Source: Lasiosphaeria ovina (lineage: Eukaryota > Ascomycota > Sordariomycetes > Sordariales > Lasiosphaeriaceae). Taken from it: DNA of 64,000 nt. The position numbers and the translations under genes were made by a program. The stretch lies in the NCBI GenBank assembly GCA_033439765.1, contig JAULSN010000004.1, positions 1,188,001-1,252,000 of the forward strand, written 5' to 3'. The notes below the pieces were generated by a model. That model had not been told where the DNA came from. It saw only the letters and a program-made list of their open reading frames with translations, and ran no database searches. Positions 1-10,813 of the stretch are shown in pieces (position 1 is the stretch's first letter; every line of letters starts with the position of its first letter).

Positions 1-312
1 CTCGACTTTCTCGCCGTGCACCCCGACAATGCGCGGAAGGGCATCGCGACGGTGCTGGTGCGCAAGGGCATGCAGGTGGCCGAGGAGCTGGGCATCGGCA
101 TCTTCATGCTGGCATTCAACTGCGGCCTGAACGTGTACACGCGACTGGGCTTCCAGCTCGTCGACCAGATCATCCAGGACGATACCATTTACGGAGGCGA
201 GGGCAACTACGCGCGCTACTACCTGCGCCTCGACCCGGCTAGGAAGCTTGACGGGGAGGGCAACCCAGAACCTGCTCTGTCCGAGGAGAATGGGGACGAC
301 AAAGAGATTTGA
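1..312 (+). CDS. GNAT-family N-acetyltransferase, 3' end only
   Basis: The window opens inside this gene; 103 C-terminal residues are visible in frame 1, ending at TGA 310-312. The segment reads through an acetyl-CoA binding loop of GNAT type (VHPDNARKGIATVLVRKGM, residues 6-24 of the visible part; the family pattern is Q/RxxGxG/A) and then a hydrophobic strand and the usual C-terminal 'YTRLGF' element. GNAT enzymes transfer acetyl from acetyl-CoA to an amine; the substrate cannot be inferred here. The end is a charged, poorly conserved tail. The start, any introns and the N-terminal half lie outside the window. The family call is fairly safe; the specific function is unknown. Confidence 0.8.
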   Translation, partial: LDFLAVHPDNARKGIATVLVRKGMQVAEELGIGIFMLAFNCGLNVYTRLGFQLVDQIIQDDTIYGGEGNYARYYLRLDPARKLDGEGNPEPALSEENGDDKEI

Positions 313-431
313 TGTCTTGTATTAAATTGGTTCCACTGGGTAGGTATAGTTAGCTGGGCATTTACTTCAAAGTACCTTACTTGGTGCATGGTTTCTGTGT
401 TGCGTATATCTGCTCTGATTTAGTGCGCTCC

Positions 432-1457
432 TTACATGTGGCTCCCCGAGGCCTTGCCCGTCTTTGTCTTCCTCTCACCAGTGTTCCTCGCGCTGTCCAG
501 AATCAGAGCGACATGCTGGCTCAAAGCGACCAGCTCTCCGTCTGCATCCATCACCACGACCTCGAGATCCAGCCTGCCGTTCCTAATCTGCTTTGTCTGG
601 ACCCGAAGCTGAAGCCAATCTACGCCCTCGGCGGGAAGTGTCTTCTTCTGGTCGAGGTTTAGCACGACTGTGGGGTACCAGAACACCGAGTCTTGCGCAA
701 AGGGCAGAGGGCTGTTGGCGGCGGCGGCGGCGGCGGCGGCGGCGTCTTCCTTGGAGGGCCGGTACGCCTCGACGACGTAGGGCCAGCAGTCGGCCACGTA
801 GGCCAGGGATGCGTTGGTGAAGGGCTCGCCCGAGGCCAAGCGCACCCAGAGATCTATGGTGCTCTTGGACGGCTGGCCGCCGCGCGGAGTGTAGTAGACG
901 CAGTTTTGCAGGCAGCGCGTATATGCGAGGACATTGCCGGGCAGGAAGACGAGAGGCTCCCAGTGGGCGTCGTGGCCCCCGCGCAGGGCTGCAAAGTCAG
1001 GCGTGGGCGGTGGGGCAGACGGCTGGCTCAAAGTCCAGCCGGTGGGCAAGGAGATGCCTTGCTCCTTTTGCAGGTCGGTCATGGTCATGTAGGCGGCGAC
1101 TTCCTTGCGGGTGGTTCCTGGCGTGATCCAGGGGTACTGGGGCAGGAGCGCATGCTGGTACAGAGTGACATGGACCGTCGACAGCTGGCGACCGGGCTTC
1201 ACGTCGTCGACAACGATAATGGCAGGCCCAACCTCGGTGCGGTTGAGGAACTCGAAGTGAGCCGTCAGTGTGTCGGTCTGGCCGCGGGCTGCGAGGTGGA
1301 TGCTGGCCGCCTGCACGAGACACGATGCCACATAGCCTCCATTCGGCACAGTTCCAATGCAGTAGCCGTCAACCAAGTTCGCCCTGTACGTGTACGAGTC
1401 GAGTCTCTCGACCCGGCTGGCTAATGAGAAGGGTATCAAGGAGGTTGGTTGGGCCAT
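432..1457 (-). CDS. HotDog-fold acyl-CoA thioesterase-like protein
   Basis: A single uninterrupted frame of 341 codons. The frame is open further upstream, but the first ATG is at 1457 (MAQPTSL), so I use it. The N-terminal part has the HotDog signature region of fungal thioesterase-like proteins (4HBT_3 type): a glycine-rich turn TVPNGGYVASCLV near residue 36, then a histidine/phenylalanine strand TAHFEFLNRTEVGP and a 'GRQLSTVHVTLYQ' strand. A second HotDog half follows after about residue 170, as in double-HotDog TesB-like enzymes. Likely activity is hydrolysis of an acyl-CoA or acyl-carrier thioester; the chain specificity is unknown. A run of ten alanines encoded by a GCC/GCG tract lies in the second half (around 716-742). 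No introns and no clear targeting signal. Confidence 0.75.
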   Translation of the reverse strand: MAQPTSLIPFSLASRVERLDSYTYRANLVDGYCIGTVPNGGYVASCLVQAASIHLAARGQTDTLTAHFEFLNRTEVGPAIIVVDDVKPGRQLSTVHVTLYQHALLPQYPWITPGTTRKEVAAYMTMTDLQKEQGISLPTGWTLSQPSAPPPTPDFAALRGGHDAHWEPLVFLPGNVLAYTRCLQNCVYYTPRGGQPSKSTIDLWVRLASGEPFTNASLAYVADCWPYVVEAYRPSKEDAAAAAAAAANSPLPFAQDSVFWYPTVVLNLDQKKTLPAEGVDWLQLRVQTKQIRNGRLDLEVVVMDADGELVALSQHVALILDSARNTGERKTKTGKASGSHM

Positions 1458-1740
1458 TTCTGTGTCTTGCTCTCTTGAAACCACGTAGTCTGGTAGTGAT
1501 CTAATTAAACTCAACCAGACGCCGTCATTCGGGGGAGCAGGTAAATAAGCCGCTGTATCCGGTCGACTGGCTGGTCTGCGGGGCCTCGGCTCCTGAGTGG
1601 AGATTCCGGAAGCCAGCCGTTGGGTAGTGGTGTGGCGGGGTTAGACTCGGTCACCAAGCCGATTTAGAACTGGGGTATTCCGTGCTACGTGGACGGGAGC
1701 TTTGAAGCTACTAACATGGAAAAGGCAAAAACAAAAGGTT

Positions 1741-1831
1741 TGGATGCACCCGGGATTGAACCGGGGACCTTTCACAGGGCATGTAGAGAATCTAATGCGA
1801 AGCGAAAATCATACCACTAGACCATGCACCC
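1741..1831 (-). tRNA. tRNA-Ala (anticodon CGC) with a 19-nt intron
   Basis: Read on the minus strand, GGGTGCA pairs with TGCATCC as the acceptor stem and contains the G3:U70 wobble pair that identifies alanine tRNAs; the discriminator is A at 1741. The D-arm contains GGTCTAGTGGTATGA and the T-arm is CCCGG-TTCAATC-CCGGG. The anticodon stem is TTCGC/GTGAA and the loop reads TTCGCA followed by an interruption of about 19 nt at the canonical position after base 37, so anticodon CGC (codon GCG). All stems pair apart from normal G-U pairs, so I consider it functional. A degenerate relative lies at 38320-38411. Confidence 0.9.
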
Positions 1832-2668
1832 TTAATGTTTTCGCTATGATGTTATTTCCATACCGCCCCCTAACAGGCTGGGCCAGCGCTGCAAGATTGC
1901 GGGTTCAAAACTCTAGCTGACAGTGACTTCCCCCCCAGTTACCAGATGCTGCAACCCCACTTACCTCGGCATATCTGTGCCCTAATTAATAATCTCCCCC
2001 TCAAATCGCGCCTGGCTTTCTCAAATGCTGGGCAATTTGGCACTAGAGACTTTCGCCAAGCGTAAAGCTGAATGGAAGAAGTATTCCGTATCTTCTCACT
2101 CAGCTTATGGCATGTGTGCTCCCACCACCCACGAGAGCGCCCGGTTCGCCCGGTTCGCCCGGTTCGCCCAGTGGGTTCCACGTTTACAGCCTACCTTTAG
2201 CTGTTAGGCGTCTTTCACATGCTAATTCTTAGATCCTAAAGCGGCCCGGCATCTGTCGCTAGTGCTAGGCTGAGCCTAGCACTCTCGCCCCTGTCGATAT
2301 GCCAAAACAGGCATGCTCCGGGCGGCACAGACAGCGGCAACCCCGTTCCGTAACCCGCTCCGCCCCAACAAACCGCCGCGTTGAGGATTTCTGGGACTTG
2401 GAACGGCTCGCAAAACCTGCAAACCCTCGCTAGAGTTAGACCACCGCCAAGTGTGGGGGTTCCAAGTCGGCGGGTCAGAATGTGCGGATGTAATATGTCA
2501 GGGACAGGAACTACAACTGTCATTGTTATCCCACGCGTGCTTTCCAAGTCTTCTGGCGGCGTTACTCGACCCGAAACACCACAGCAAAGGAACTAGGTAC
2601 CTTATGCACCACAAATACTACCGACTACAGTTAGATAGTTCGAGCTTAACAACACAACCGCCGTTGAA
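1832..2668. other. Intergenic, tRNA-Ala to DUF829 gene
   Basis: No credible coding exon. It holds a three-copy 9-bp direct repeat (2139-2169) and the upstream region of the plus-strand DUF829-like gene, for which I see no convincing TATA box. Confidence 0.6.
2139..2169. repeat. 9-bp tandem repeat, unit GCCCGGTTC
   Basis: Three perfect direct copies followed by a partial one, in non-coding DNA. Confidence 0.9.
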
Positions 2669-3580
2669 ATGTCGGGAGAGACTCACAGCCAGGCGTCGCT
2701 GCTTGCCGACTTCAAGAAGTTGAGCAAACAGGTGTACGTGCAGGAAGGCGACAAGGCCACCAGCCCAACCACGGGCCTCGACAAATCGAGCCCGTCAGAT
2801 CCCACCACCGTTATCCTCTACAGCTGGGGCGATGCCCTCCCCAAGCACGTCGCGAAATATGCCCATGGCTACCGCCACCTGTACCCGCACGCCCGCATGG
2901 TGCTCGTCTTCTCGCCCATTCTGAAAGCCCTCATCCAAGGCCTCGAAGCGCGCGCCCAGAACATGGAGCCCATCATCGATGCCATCTACGGAGGCAAGGA
3001 CGAGAAAACAACCGAGCGGGTGCTGGTGCACGCCATGTCCAACACGGGCGGAATTAACCTTGCGGCCACGCTCTACGCATACCACCAGTGCACAGGCAGC
3101 GTCTTCCCCCACCAGCTGCTGGTGCTCGACTCGACCCCCGGCAGCTCCAACTTCTTTGCCAACATCGGCCGCTGGTCGCGCGCCATGGCCCTGGGCGCCG
3201 CGGGCTGGCTCCCATGGCCCTTTGTCGTGACCCAGACGCTGGCGGCTACCTTCCTCGCAGGCCTGCACTTCTACGGCTGGGTCCTGGGCATCTCAAGCAC
3301 CGCCGCGTACAGTACCAGCGTCGTCAACGACACCACCCTGTCCGACGTCGGCGCCCGTCGCCTCTATCTGTACTCCAAGGCCGATGACATCATCCACTGG
3401 GAGGATATCGAGGTGCACGCCGCCCAGGCCCGCGAGAGGGGCTTCGACGTCGAGGCCGAGCTATTCGAAGGCACGCCCCATGTCGGGCACATGCGGAAAC
3501 ACGCTCAGAAATACTGGGACGCCATCGCACGTGCGTGGAAGGATTCGGCTGCGGCGACAGGAAGTGCATCCGAGCAATGA
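2669..3580 (+). CDS. DUF829 / TMEM53-like alpha/beta hydrolase
   Basis: Intronless 303-residue protein starting at the first ATG of the frame. It has the layout of the DUF829 family (TMEM53; fungal PaxU-like relatives): an early strand TTVILYSWGDALPKHVAKYAHGY, a nucleophile elbow variant with Ser124 in HAMSNTGG, an acidic candidate in SKADD (239-240) and histidines H271/H274 in HVGHMRK. These fit an alpha/beta-hydrolase Ser-Asp-His arrangement. A hydrophobic stretch at about 172-215 (MALGAAGW.. to ..GWVLGISS) could anchor it in a membrane. Some PaxU homologues sit in indole-diterpene clusters, but nothing around this gene supports such a pathway. The substrate is unknown. Confidence 0.8.
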   Translation: MSGETHSQASLLADFKKLSKQVYVQEGDKATSPTTGLDKSSPSDPTTVILYSWGDALPKHVAKYAHGYRHLYPHARMVLVFSPILKALIQGLEARAQNMEPIIDAIYGGKDEKTTERVLVHAMSNTGGINLAATLYAYHQCTGSVFPHQLLVLDSTPGSSNFFANIGRWSRAMALGAAGWLPWPFVVTQTLAATFLAGLHFYGWVLGISSTAAYSTSVVNDTTLSDVGARRLYLYSKADDIIHWEDIEVHAAQARERGFDVEAELFEGTPHVGHMRKHAQKYWDAIARAWKDSAAATGSASEQ

Positions 3581-3963
3581 GGTCGGATAGGGGAGGGTGG
3601 CGTGTTATTTGCTTATAGAGCTGTTATTGGCCTTGAGCACTACCACGCCCGCCACGTGTGACTAATGACCAGGGAACGTTCAAGTTGCTAGGCTCAATTA
3701 ATAAAGAACCCACATATACGGCTCTCCGAATTAGTCAAACGTCTTACCCGCCTATTCCAACTTCTTTTGTTTGTGGTACCAGCGATGTGATGATGAGGTT
3801 TAGACCGAGATACGAAGCTCTTGATGTTGAGTGGAAGGCCATGACGCTGGTCCCTAAAGCCGCTTGTGAGAACTATATAAACCCAAAACGCTTCATTTTC
3901 GAGCTCATCAACTTCGAAGCAAACCAACCACATCAACTCAAGCCACCCACCTATCTGACCACC
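3581..3963. other. Intergenic / promoter of the 3964 gene
   Basis: No supported exon. The plus-strand frame that runs from 3658 into the next gene lacks coding character before the signal peptide at 3964. Confidence 0.55.
3874..3882 (+). promoter_or_regulatory. TATA box candidate
   Basis: TATATAAAC about 85 nt upstream of the ATG at 3964, a reasonable distance for a fungal core promoter with a short leader. Confidence 0.5.
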
Positions 3964-4544
3964 ATGAAGATCTCGATCCTCCAGTCCATCCTGCTCTTTA
4001 CAGCAACTGGCTTGTCTGCGCCCAACCCAAGCCCGGCCAGCAACGATGTTGAACTCGTCAACACCACCGAGGTCGCGACGGAAAAGGAGTAAGAATCTGT
4101 TTGACTCGCAAACAACCATATTTCCTGTGTCGAGGTTAGAAAACTCTGATCGTTCGTCTTCTGGCGTATCTAGGCTCAGCGCCCGAGCTTTTATCCTGCA
4201 TTCTAGCCTCGATGCTTGGACGACCAACCTCGGCTGCTCAGGCGGCAACAGTAACAATCAATCACTTCCGCTGGCATGAGTGAACCCATGACCCTAGCCT
4301 AACTTTTTCCTTCTTTGTATCTGACCTGACTGTAAACATTGTTTAAAGTAAGACCCCCGGCCAGGATGCAACTTGTTTTGAGTTTGTGCAGAACGGCCAG
4401 CGCATCTTGATGGTTAACATCAGGTTCAACTACTCGCCCAACGATCTCAACTGCCAGTTGCGGCTCTTCTCGAACCTCGGCTGCACAGGAACGCATATCC
4501 GCACCCCCCAGGCTCGTGCAATACGGGATCGTTTGCTAGTTTGA
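3964..4544 (+). CDS. Small secreted Cys-containing protein (two-exon model)
   Basis: Exon 1 (3964-4088) encodes a signal peptide (MKISILQSILLFTATGLSA) and a short acidic stretch. GTAAGA at 4089 is a good donor. Exon 2 (4349-4544) restores frame and has coding-like third positions; it contains ATCFEFVQNGQRILMV, later NCQLRLFSNLGCTGTHI, and ends at TGA 4542. The predicted product is 106 residues with three cysteines in the mature part. The intron would be 260 nt, long for this window, so a small extra exon around 4180-4280 (a frame containing NLGCSGG) remains possible. The pattern of an N-terminal Cys, then a central and a C-terminal Cys is common in small secreted fungal proteins of unknown function. 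The family is not recognised. Confidence 0.5.
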
Positions 4545-4597
4545 AGGTCGTTTGCCCTGGCATTTTCTAGCTTGAAGGTCGTCTGCCCCAGCCAAAA
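4536..4597. repeat. 31-bp imperfect tandem duplication
   Basis: Two copies with period 31 starting CTAGTTTGAAGGTCGT at 4536 and CTAGCTTGAAGGTCGT at 4567. The first copy contains the stop codon of the preceding small secreted gene. Confidence 0.8.
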
Positions 4598-6102
4598 GCA
4601 CGACAACAACTAGCTGCCAGGCTAGTTTCCGGACTGGCTTGATAGTGCGGAGGGGAGAAGTGGCGCTCAGATCCTGAGAAAGAGACGGAGGTGTGTGGGA
4701 CGGAAACAGGTATTCTCTTCTTCGATTCAATAACCAGCCATGTTTAGCAAAGTCGGTACATTCTTTAGGACTTAATTAGCGAACGTATTTGGCACTTCAC
4801 GTTTGCACGCGGGTGGATCGCAGTACGGCTCTCTACTTTGGATTTGGACAATCATCTAAGTAGCAGCTAATGAATGATTCACTGTCCATTGTCCAATCCT
4901 TTGCAAAGTTACCTCAATTCATAATGCACCAACTTACCTACTCTGTCGCGGGGCCCAAAGTACTCCCTGTGCTCTGAAGGAGATTTCTCAGCGTCTGCCA
5001 CGCCATTCTACGGCCTTTATTTCGTCTCTCCCCCGCAGTATGTTTCTTCAACTCTAATTAGATGCAATACTTCTTAGAGAGTATTAACGTTAGTGCTAAT
5101 TAGAGGTAGCGAAGACACTCGGCCCCCATCAAGTGCGCATTTTTGGCAGTCACCCAAGATTTCACACTATGCCTGTAAGCTCAGTGGACTCACCAGTCCG
5201 TACTACCCATCCCGTAATGAGTTGGGGTGGAACTAGGGGAAGTGAAGCCACCTCCATCCTTCCTCGCCACTGGCTCTTATCCGACTTGGCAAATGGCGGT
5301 GTCAATCGGAAGTGCATTGCTGATAGCTTTAGCATAGTAAAAAGCTAGACGGCAAATATCATCAGCATAGGCGGACATTAGCCCAAGAACCAAGCAAGAG
5401 CCGCAAGCTATCACGTTCCGGGTGGGCACATGCATGCCCGGAATGTGATCGGACACCCGCTCGCACAAAACTTCTCGCCAAGAACCGGGCGGTGAAATGT
5501 TGTGGAATGACGATGCCAGCTGTCATTGAACCGGGGAAGGTCGGTGCAACCAAACCGCGCAACAAGATAGGCCAGCACGGCGAAAAGGGCCGCGAGTCGC
5601 AACACCATGGCTTCCCCGGATTTCCAGGACACTTCGCGTGGCGTCTCTTGGCACAATATCGGGACGTCCAAGAATAGAGTATTGGGGAATTGAATGCACC
5701 GTCGGACTGAGGCTGACATTCCGCAAAGGGGGGCGGCATGGACTTCCGGCTTGGCCTCCTGCCATTTTCTCCTTTTCCGATGAAAACCTGTCTTGTTCCA
5801 CGCCGATTATTGCTGCGCTAGGCTGGGGGAAAGGTAGTACTGGGCATATGGCAATGTGTCCGGGTGGAACGGGCAGCGAGTTCAGCCGAGCCAAGCTTGC
5901 CGAGTTGGACGGTCTATCCCGAAGCGTCTGCAGTGGTGTTTACCCACTGACCTTGACTGTGCTCCCATCGCCCATCTGAAAGTCGGCCTAACCTTCTTTC
6001 GACTACAAATATGTGGTGACACCTCCTGCCGTTCGACAACTTGAACCATCCAAATATCACCAAATGATATTGGTATCAAGCTCAGACGAATCAAAGCTCA
6101 TC
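4545..6102. other. Intergenic region
   Basis: About 1.5 kb without a supported gene. Several frames of 60-125 codons exist on both strands at 5133-5979, but they overlap each other, lack motifs and have uneven composition. The right end is the promoter of the gene at 6103. Confidence 0.55.
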
Positions 6103-6612
6103 ATGCACACAACCCTCATCCTGTCCCTCTTCGCTGCCGTCGCGATGGCCTTGGATGACCACAGACCGTGCGGTCTCAAGATTGCTCCATGCCCAAGCGC
6201 TCAAAGGTGCCAGGCATTGGACCCGACATGCACGCTCGGCGTAAACTGCCTTGGATACTGCGTGCCCAACCTGAAGCTGCCAGTGCCGCCAGTCACCACC
6301 ACAGCCACGGCCACGACGCTGCAGACGGTGACGTCGACGTCGACGGCCAAGCCACGCGTCTCGACATATGCTCCGTGCGGCGGGTTTCGCATCACGCAAG
6401 AGTGCCCCTACAAGGACCAGATCTGCATCGACGACCCCAGAAGCCAGGGCTGCGGCATGGCCTGCGACGCGCCGGGCATCTGCGTGACACCCGTTTTCTG
6501 CGGCGGCTTCATCGGTAGGGCGTGCCTCGACGGCAAGAGATGCATCGACGACCCGCGCGACGACTGCGACCCCAAGCATGGCGGCGCCGACTGTGGCGGC
6601 ATCTGTGTTTAA
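6103..6612 (+). CDS. Secreted protein with three Cys-rich repeats
   Basis: Single-exon 169-residue protein. I start at ATG 6103, which gives a clean signal peptide (MHTTLILSLFAAVAMA); the frame is open upstream with another ATG at 6064. The mature part has three Cys-rich modules. The first begins CGLKIAPC and ends CLGYCVP. A Pro/Thr/Ser linker rich in threonine follows. The second begins CGGFRITQECP and contains CIDDPR and GICV. The third begins CGGFIGRAC and again contains CIDDPR and GGICV, ending the protein. Modules two and three are clearly homologous. Each carries six or more cysteines, so disulfide-bonded extracellular domains are expected. Function unknown; it could be a wall-associated or effector-like protein. 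Confidence 0.75.
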   Translation: MHTTLILSLFAAVAMALDDHRPCGLKIAPCPSAQRCQALDPTCTLGVNCLGYCVPNLKLPVPPVTTTATATTLQTVTSTSTAKPRVSTYAPCGGFRITQECPYKDQICIDDPRSQGCGMACDAPGICVTPVFCGGFIGRACLDGKRCIDDPRDDCDPKHGGADCGGICV

Positions 6613-6860
6613 CTACCGGGTTCTTGGTGGCACTGCGATGCGGGCATGATTATGTGCGAGAAAGATGAAAAAAGGGGGGAGAGAGAAAAGGCACTGGGAC
6701 AGGCTATTATGGGGCAAAATGGTCGAAACCCTCGGGACGCGGAAAAGCCGGAGCTTGTCATGAGTTTTCTTATTCTTCAGGAGGAGGCAGCTTTCCTAAC
6801 TAATTATCCTCTATTCAAACGTGTTCAAACCAAAATCTGAATAACATACTCCCCAAACCA

Positions 6861-9800
6861 TCAAACGTTGTTATCGGCCCGGCCTGTCACCACTTGATTA
6901 CCAGTCCCGTCTCCCGCAGGGCCAGTAGCCCCTGGCACCGCCGGTGCAGCAGTAACTACAGCAGCAGCAGTCTGTTCACCTCCCTTCACGGGCGCCTTTT
7001 CAGCCACGCCGTCACTGTTCCTGTCCACCACCGTACTTTGGGCACTTTCCTCCTCATCCCCGACAGCAGCGGCGTCGCGCTGGGCGAGGAAATCGTCGCG
7101 CAGCGCAAGCCTGCGGGCGGCGCGCTGGCGCTGGCGCTTGAGCATGATCTTCTCGTTTTCGCGGTCGCGCGTGGACCCGACAGCGGTGTAGGCCCACGCG
7201 GCGATGCGAGCCGTTGACACCCCCGTCAGGACCCATACTCTGTACAGCCCCGTGCGGTACAGCAGCACAGTGCTCAGCAGCCGGTACACGAGCAGGCAGA
7301 TGGTCTGCACGCGCACGCTGAACGCCACCACGATGGTCAGGGCCGTGACGGCGAAGGACAGGGGGACTGGATAAGAGAGTGGGCATTGTCAGCCACGTTC
7401 GTGGAGGTAAGGTAGATGGGTTCTGGTTATTGGGTGGATGGGTTTCTGCTGCAGTGTACGTACAGAGCAAGCGGAACTGCTCCCCCAGCGACCACGAGTT
7501 GTTGGCGAACTCGGCTGCGTTCATCCCAAACACGCTGGACATGAAGGATAGGGGGGCCTGTGACATGTCTCGTTAGCTCCTCTCTTCTAGATCCTAATTT
7601 ACCGCCCAGACAGAGGAAAGGAGGCTCTACAAATATGACAGTCACCACCGTAAACATGACAATGGCCGTGTTTTGTCTGTTGCTCGACGCGGCCTGTACG
7701 GACGACCGCCACGACTCGGCCGTGGCCATTGTGTGCTGCTTGAGTGCCAGGACTTCGGCAGCCTGCATATCCCCCAGGCAGTTGTCAGCTTATTCATCGT
7801 CGTCGCCGTTCTTGTCTGCTACTTAGCGTCAAGGACCACTTACACTTGCCGAAAGCTCGTCTGCGCTTTTGATCTTGTCCTCGAGCTGGCGCTTGCGGTC
7901 ACGGATGCGAGCCAGCGCTTCGGCAGCCCCAAGCTTAAACCTTTGCCGCTTTTCTTCGTTAGCGACAGGCTTCGGTGGCGCTTCTTTGCCTTTCCCGTTG
8001 GCTTGTGCAGTTTTGGGTTGGATCTGCGCATTTTCTTGCTCGGAGGGGCTGTGAGCAGGGCGGGTTGAGAGTCCCAGGACCTTTTCAACATTGCTCGTCA
8101 GCTGCAGAAGCATACGCTCGTGGCCGTCGGTGATGTTCAGTATCGCTTTCAGCTCTTCCTTTATGTCTTCAATCTCGACCTGAATATAGCCTTCTGGGTT
8201 GATATCGAGCATAGTCCAGGGACCGAGCTGGGTCGAGGCGCGGATGATGCTGCCTCGCGTCTGGAGCATTCGTATATAGTTTGCCCATTGCAGCAGCTTC
8301 TCCCGCGATAGGGCCTGTTTCTGACGCTGCCGAAAATGTTAATATCTAACTTCGCTTGGTTAACTGCTCTGTGCGATAATTATCTTACCAAGACGTTGAT
8401 GGCTGCATTGAAGGCCTCTAGCACAGGAGGATTCTGGTCTCGGGTTTTTACCTCGACTCTGGGCTCAAATAAGTGATTGGAGCATTCGTCAATGATAGTC
8501 AAGGCGGCAGAAAATACAGATACAGTGTTGTTTGTTTCCTGCAACCTCGATCTGATGGCCTTGTAAAGGCCTCTGTTGTCGTCTTCGGCTCCGTACCGGT
8601 TCGGGAAGCAGGTGATGATTGTATTTTCGTTCAGGATCCACATCCAGAGCTGGTCAACCACGAGAATCTTGGGCAGCATGCGGATGTTCTGGGTGCACGT
8701 TTCACAAGGCTCGGATCCCATCTCTTCATGTGTGGGCCACGCTTCGTGCCAGGGGTCGAAGTGGTGTAGGTCAGACGGCTTGGGCGAAGTCCAGCGATAA
8801 ACAACCTGCTCTCTCTCGCGTGAGCTCCGGTTTCCCATGCCAGACGGTACCAAGGCGCGGTGCAGGGTCCGCCTGGGGTGCAGCGGCTTGTCGGCTGTCA
8901 TGTACCTCTCGATGAGCTTCCGATCGCGGTACGACATCATGGCTTCGTACATTCTCGCACAGTCGACCAGGTACTGGCCGAGTCTACTGTGGACGCGCAG
9001 GACCCCGTTCTTGTCCACCATTGCATACCAGCTGCGCCACGCGCCACCCAGCACCTGTCCAACTACGTCGACTACCGTGTACAATTCTGAGTGGGCCCTT
9101 CGCACCCTCCCCTCCTCGAGTCCCGCAAGAGGCCTCTTTGATTCTGCCGATTCGGAGACTAAGCATCAGCAAACGGTGATATTAGGGCTGGGCATTGCTC
9201 CTGTCAGCCACGCACTCACCAAGGCGCGACTGTCGGCTTCGGGGGCGGGCTGAATCGGTCATTCGCCGCGCTATGCGGTCCATGCGTCTGTCCCGTTCCT
9301 GTCTTTTTGCTCGGATCTTGTGGTCAAACAGATTGGCTTCAATCATTTGCGAGATGACTGATTGGCGCCTGTAGATTTCCCAAGAAAGAAAGGGCGCCTT
9401 TGGGGAAGTGTCAACTAATAACCTCCTGTCGCCACAACAGAATAACTTACGTAAAGAGTTATCGAGGATGATGTTGGCCGTCCGGAAGAGTCGCCTGCCG
9501 CATTCCAGTGATTTGGTAAGCTGGAGGATATTAACACGGGTGATTGAAGCGGAATGCACTGACCCGGGGTGACAAGTTTACACGTCTGGCGCAGCGAGCG
9601 AGACCCACGGAGGTCAGACCTCTCCGGAGGCTTTGCCTGCCATACCTCTGGGACCAGGGCCTGACTTGGTGCGGATTTGCTTGTATTGTGAGTGTGTCTC
9701 CGTATCGGAGTAGAGTCCTTTGACTCCTGGTTGTGGCCAAAGCACATCTTGACTGCCTCCTATGCGTCTGCGTGAGTGTTCTGGACCCCTTTTCCAGGGC

Positions 9801-10813
9801 AACGCTTTTAGTAACATACCTCGGCCCACTGTTTTCGTTATCACGACAGTCTGTTAGTCGAGCAAATGGGAAGAGATTGTAATGAGACTGTCGTCAAATG
9901 CGTGTGTACATACCGCCATGTTGTTCGATGGAAGGTGAATCCACCGGATATTTCCCGACAGTTTGCCCTTGATATGCACAGGGCAGCCGGGATTCCCAGC
10001 CTCGGGATATAAGAGGGCCTGCACGGATATCGAGTGTTCTCTCACTCGCCGCTGGTGCGAGGCCTCGTGCGAGGCAGTGGCGGATTGACCACCTCCGTGC
10101 GAATCAAACTCAACTACATATGCAGTCGAGTCGTCGTCTGGATCGTACATGTGGCTGTCCGGCTGCGGATCTTGCTTGGCCTTTGTGGTGTTTATCATGC
10201 CTCCAGAGGGGGCAGCTCCCGCGGTTCTTTCCTGCTGTCGCTGTTGTTGCACTCGTATTCTTTTCTTTCCTACATTGATAGTATAGCAATTCTGCCAAGC
10301 CGCCCTGCTAACGGAAATATCCTTTACCAAGTGCCGGTATTCTTCGTCTCCCTCTATGGCTTTGCGGAGGCGCCCTAGTCGCTCCAGTTTGGAGTCAACA
10401 GCGCGTTTCCAGTTTTGCAGCCGTTCTTGAGCCGTTTCACGCGCAGCATTGCTCGGGTCGCTAAGGTGCAGGTTTGTAGACTCGTCGCTGATTTCGTCTT
10501 GCCAAAACGGATGGGATATGTTGAAGAAACTTTGTCGCTCGTCGAAGCGGAGACATCCCAGATAATGCAGGACAGGGTCTGAGATGTCGCCGTCGTGAGG
10601 GTCGGAGCTCAGACAAGAGACTACGTCAGGATAAGGGTCCATTTTAGTAACGTATTCACTGCCACAAGATACTGAGCCCAGCCAAATTAACCTGGTAATA
10701 CTTGGAGGAAGATCTGGTGTTGGCTGTCGAGTCTGGACGTGCGGCTGAATAATTAGCTGAGAGTTGGGGGATTCGCGCACACGCCACTGATAAGCGCCAC
10801 ACGGTGCGGCCAT
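6861..10813 (-). CDS. CorA-like metal-ion transporter-like membrane protein, nine exons
   Basis: My exon model on the minus strand is 10813-9914, 9828-9820, 9759-9560, 9494-9220, 9158-8389, 8326-7844, 7762-7631, 7557-7464 and 7366-6861. Phases agree throughout and give 1122 residues. The core matches fungal CorA-like proteins: IRWIHLPSNNMA joined by a 9-nt exon to WAEEAVKMC, then QVVYRWTSPK, ILVVDQLWMWIL and a 'TIITCFPNRYG' segment. The C-terminal pore region has TM1 NTAIVMFTVVTVIF, the loop motif FGMN (GMN, the CorA signature) in SFMSSVFGMNAAEF, and TM2 PLSFAVTALTIVVAFSV. A charged tail follows. CorA proteins conduct Mg2+ or related divalent ions; this fungal branch has a large soluble N-terminal part and its transport role is mostly untested. 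The frame is open upstream of 10813; ATG 10642 is an alternative start. Confidence 0.8.
9820..9828 (-). other. 9-nt microexon of the CorA-like gene
   Basis: TGGGCCGAG (Trp-Ala-Glu) lies between AACAG and GTATGT on the minus strand. Including it converts NNMA..EAV into NNMA-WAE-EAV, which fits the NNMxWVE pattern of CorA-like fungal proteins, and it keeps phase 0 on both sides. Confidence 0.7.
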
